DNA of 60,000 nt. It comes from Adiantum capillus-veneris. Taxonomy: Eukaryota; Streptophyta; Polypodiopsida; Polypodiales; Pteridaceae. Below the pieces are notes generated by a model. The model made no database searches, was not told the DNA's origin, and saw only the letters and a list, made by a program, of their open reading frames with translations. The stretch is from NCBI GenBank assembly GCA_014529385.2, contig CM043942.1:2398501-2458500 (forward strand), read 5' to 3'. Positions within the stretch are counted from its first letter, which is position 1. Every line of letters begins with the position of its first letter. Of the stretch, positions 57,112 to 60,000 are shown in pieces. Both the position numbers and the translations under genes were made by a program.

Positions 57112-60000
57112 TACTTATTGCAAAGTAAGGAACAACAGCATAGCCATTTTCATCTCACAAATCTTCGTTGTTGGATCGTCTTGAATAGCGCACACATCGA
57201 GAGTAGCCAGAGATGTGTCCCCATTCAAGTGGCTCTAAAGCTTCCTCAGGAAAGGGTTTGGGGATATAATCCTCATCTTCAATTTCCCTTTCTAGGATAC
57301 CTTCCTCTCGCTTTAAACTTCCACATTGCAAAGCTCCACACATCGATAGTTCTTTAGGCTTACCCATCCATGCTAGAAGTTTTGATCCTGCTATAGTAGC
57401 TGAATCAAACTCATCCGTAGGTGTTCTCGTCACATCCCTATCGTGGTTTCCATATGTCTCAGGTAGATATGATCATATCCCCAGTCTTGGACCATTTTCA
57501 ATTGTCGCATGAATGGTCTTCCTAGAATGATATCATAGTTGTTCTTCTTGCCAAAGTCAACAATAGAAAAGGTTTGCTCATATTTAATGCCACAAGAAGT
57601 AACAACTACTTTTTCTAGTAGCCCTATGGGCCTTTCCATGTGTCCATTTGCAAGCTACAGTTTCATCCTTGTAGCCCTCATTGTGCTCGTTTTTCCCATA
57701 TTTTCTAGACCTCTTTTGTTGTGATGGAAATGCCAGCTCCGTTGTCAAGGACTGCCACGGTTTTTACACCTTGAAATTCCATGGGAAGAGTGATGTTTCC
57801 ATCTTCTCCCTCATAATACTCGCCTACCTTGTTTAGAGGCACTAATCTAGTATTTAACTGAGGCATTTCAAGCTCTTTTATCCCTTCCTTGATCTGAATC
57901 ATTGGTTTTTTAACACCAAATTTCTCAAGGCATTTTTCCACAATAGCCCACATGTTTGGTCATATTTTGAGCAACTCGGCTAACGTTATAGTACAGTTGA
58001 GTGTGTCCTTTTAAATCGATGACCTTGTTGGGAGTCTCTATGATGGGACTACAACAACATCTAACTTGGCCTCGTACTCTCTTGTATAGGATGGTAGTGT
58101 TCTTAGCGAATGGGGTTGACTGTCCATAGACTGTATAGATCCTTTGTCTCCCCAATATGATTCCATTTCTAGATCCATTTGAGATCCAACCTCAAATTCT
58201 TCTATTGGTGGAACAGACACTCCTCTTTCATCACCCATTTGGTTTAATCGTCTGCTTCTCTCTTGCTTCATTGGCCTCTCTGACTCGTTTCCACAATTCG
58301 CCAAGACCATCTATTTCTTTACAGCTTTCAAGTATAGCTATGTGAACTCCCTCGGAAGAGTTATCCATGGTATTTAGCACTGTCCTTGGTTCTAATGAGG
58401 GTTACTTGAGCTTTAGTTTGTGCTCGTGACTGAAATTTGGCTCTTTTCGTTCCTGGTTTGGTGGGATTACTGGTGTAGGTGGGACAAGGATCACACCCTC
58501 AGGTATTCCAACTGGTGGTTCTAGTAAATCTTGGGCTGTTTGAACCATTTTCTTGCACATTTCAAGCATGTCCTTTTCTAGTTCTGCATATGGATATGTC
58601 ATCCACCTCTGTTCTTGGGTTTGGTTGTTGTTTATCCGTGTTTCATAGGCTTTTAAGAAAGTGTTTAATGGCTCGTTAACCTTGTCAACCAACATTGATC
58701 CTCCTGAACTAGCACTCCTTGGCTCACTTTTTGTTGATGGTTTTTTTGGAGGTTGAGACGCCTCCATAACAGAAGGTACAACCCTTTCATCATGTTGTCT
58801 TATCTTCTCTTCAGCTTGGGTAAGCTTCTCAGCCAGGGATTTCTACTCTCATTCCCTACGTGCTTTCATCCTAGATTTTCTAGCTTTTCAACTGTTCCGT
58901 TTACTCTTAATTTTTTGACTAGGTGCATCAGTCTTTGGTTCATCCATCTCTAGGCTCGCGTCAATTTCCGTTTTCTCAGTCTCTAGATTCTTATCAGCTT
59001 TCTTTTGAACTTGCACTCTTGTAACTACTTGAACTGGTACGCCATTTTCATTTTTCGAGCTACTGGATAGCTGAACAATTTCTGAGACATTTGTTGTGAT
59101 CTTTCTGACTCGGTTTGGGTTTTTTGGACAGTCCGGGATCAAGTGAATGACACCACATTCAAGACAATAGGCATTCACTTGTGTGATCTTCGTTGTCTGA
59201 GGACATTGTTTGACCAAGTGTTTGCTACAGCTTTTGTGACAATCTACCCCTGGTTGAGAAGCTTCTTCTTTCAATTCCTCTTAGCTGTAAACAAGCTCTG
59301 ACCTAGCTAACCTCTATTCACAAATGAATCACAATTTCCTTTCGTCCATCTCGTACCTTCTTTCTTCAGGTTGAAATGCAAGAGGTGGAGGTTGTACCAG
59401 CCTCACCATTCCATGTGTTTCTCTCATCTTGTGTCGCTTCGAAGGGCAGTACCCACTTTGGTTGTTATAATACATTGTAGCTAGTACTGATGCTTGCTTT
59501 TTGGATGGTTCCATCATCTGCGTATATCTCATGTCTATAGGCATTCTAGCACCTGGTAGTAGAGGTTCTTGTCCTAAGACAAGTTGCGGTCTTGAAACTC
59601 CTAATGGACCTGGCGCATTCTCCATAGTGTATCTAGGTGAAGGAGGTGCTACTGGAACAGGTTGTACATGCCTTTGGTATAGTAACACCCTTACATTGTA
59701 TGGTTTGATTTGATTTTGCACCATAGAGGTTCTTGAAGGTCAAATTTGACTAGAGGAGCAAGTCTCTGAGCTAATCCTTCTATAAGCTTCATTTTCTCAC
59801 TAGATACCTCTGGCTTTAATGTGGTCTGGATTCTTGGTGAATCACTCCTCTAAGAAGATGTGTCACTCCCACTCTCAGTATCATGTCTTCTCATGGTTCT
59901 ACTCTAATTTGAATAGGAGTAAGTTATAGGGTGTGGTGATGGTACATATGGTTCTCTAGGCGAATTTCCTTGAGGAGGCATGTCTACCATCTTTGTGATC
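57112..60000 (-). pseudogene. Family B element, gag/zinc-knuckle/protease part
   Basis: Minus-strand pieces in order from the window edge: 59724-59329 (Pro-rich, no clear domain), 59274-58888 with two short knuckles (CHKSCSKHLVKQC and CLECGVIHLIPDC, CX2CX3HX4C type), 58767-58402 and 58310-57925 (linker), 57953-57705 with VPLNKVGEYYEGE and VLDNGAGISITTKEV, and 57639-57430 with LANGHMERPIGLLE-like text and YDIILGRPFMRQLKMVQDW. The knuckle and protease motifs align clearly with family A. A stop replaces the Trp after TTKEV (TAG for TGG) and another lies in the next strand. The frame continues at 57433-57155 and is cut at 57111 by family A copy 2; it resumes at 48275. The 5' end and gag core lie beyond the window. 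Confidence 0.82.

Overview
This is plant nuclear DNA, most likely a flowering plant. The retroelement families (Ty1/copia, Ty3-type gag, plant L1-like LINEs with a DUF4283-like ORF1, a MULE), primer-binding sites for tRNA-iMet and tRNA-Asp, and long CT/TA/GT microsatellites all fit an angiosperm. The species cannot be assigned from the sequence. I see no convincing host gene, tRNA, rRNA or CRISPR array. The window is a heterochromatin-like nest of transposable elements, several dated relative to each other by target-site duplications (TSDs).

Layout. 1-862: unassigned. 863-3608: complete Mutator-like element (MULE) with ~80-bp terminal inverted repeats, a near-perfect 9-bp TSD and a transposase broken by one frameshift. 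3618-7210: relics of minus-strand LTR elements plus a solo LTR (5434-6175, TSD CTTTA). 7214-9281: 5'-truncated LINE (LINE-a) ending in a CT/TA microsatellite. 10455-25091: a minus-strand LTR relic was entered by a Ty1/copia element (10566-25091, TSD CTAAT), whose integrase gene was then split by a second LTR element, here called family A copy 1 (13423-22311, TSD GAGGC). 25092-27584: unassigned DNA with two related fold-back elements built on a CTAG-centred palindrome. 27585-31826: minus-strand L1-like LINE-b. 33043-39990: plus-strand L1-like LINE-c, interrupted by a 1.94-kb TG...CA insertion (TSD CAAG). 40000-47100: mostly unassigned, with a small inverted-repeat element, a long GT microsatellite and two Ty3 gag/RT scraps. 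47103-60000: a minus-strand element (family B), split by family A copy 2 (48281-57106, TSD GATTA).

Most interesting content. Family A copy 2 carries an uninterrupted 1,726-codon ORF encoding Gag, four zinc knuckles, a retropepsin-like domain and a C-terminal region with four W-[VI]-P-K motifs, and no reverse transcriptase, RNase H or integrase. The host element B, clearly diverged, shows the same order (knuckles, D-x-GAG protease, WxPK repeats), also with no visible RT. An RT-less gag-protease architecture shared by two families suggests an established non-autonomous lineage rather than one deletion product. It would have to borrow RT and integrase from another LTR element. Copia copy, LINEs, MULE, A1 and B are all decayed. 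Only A2 looks coding-competent.
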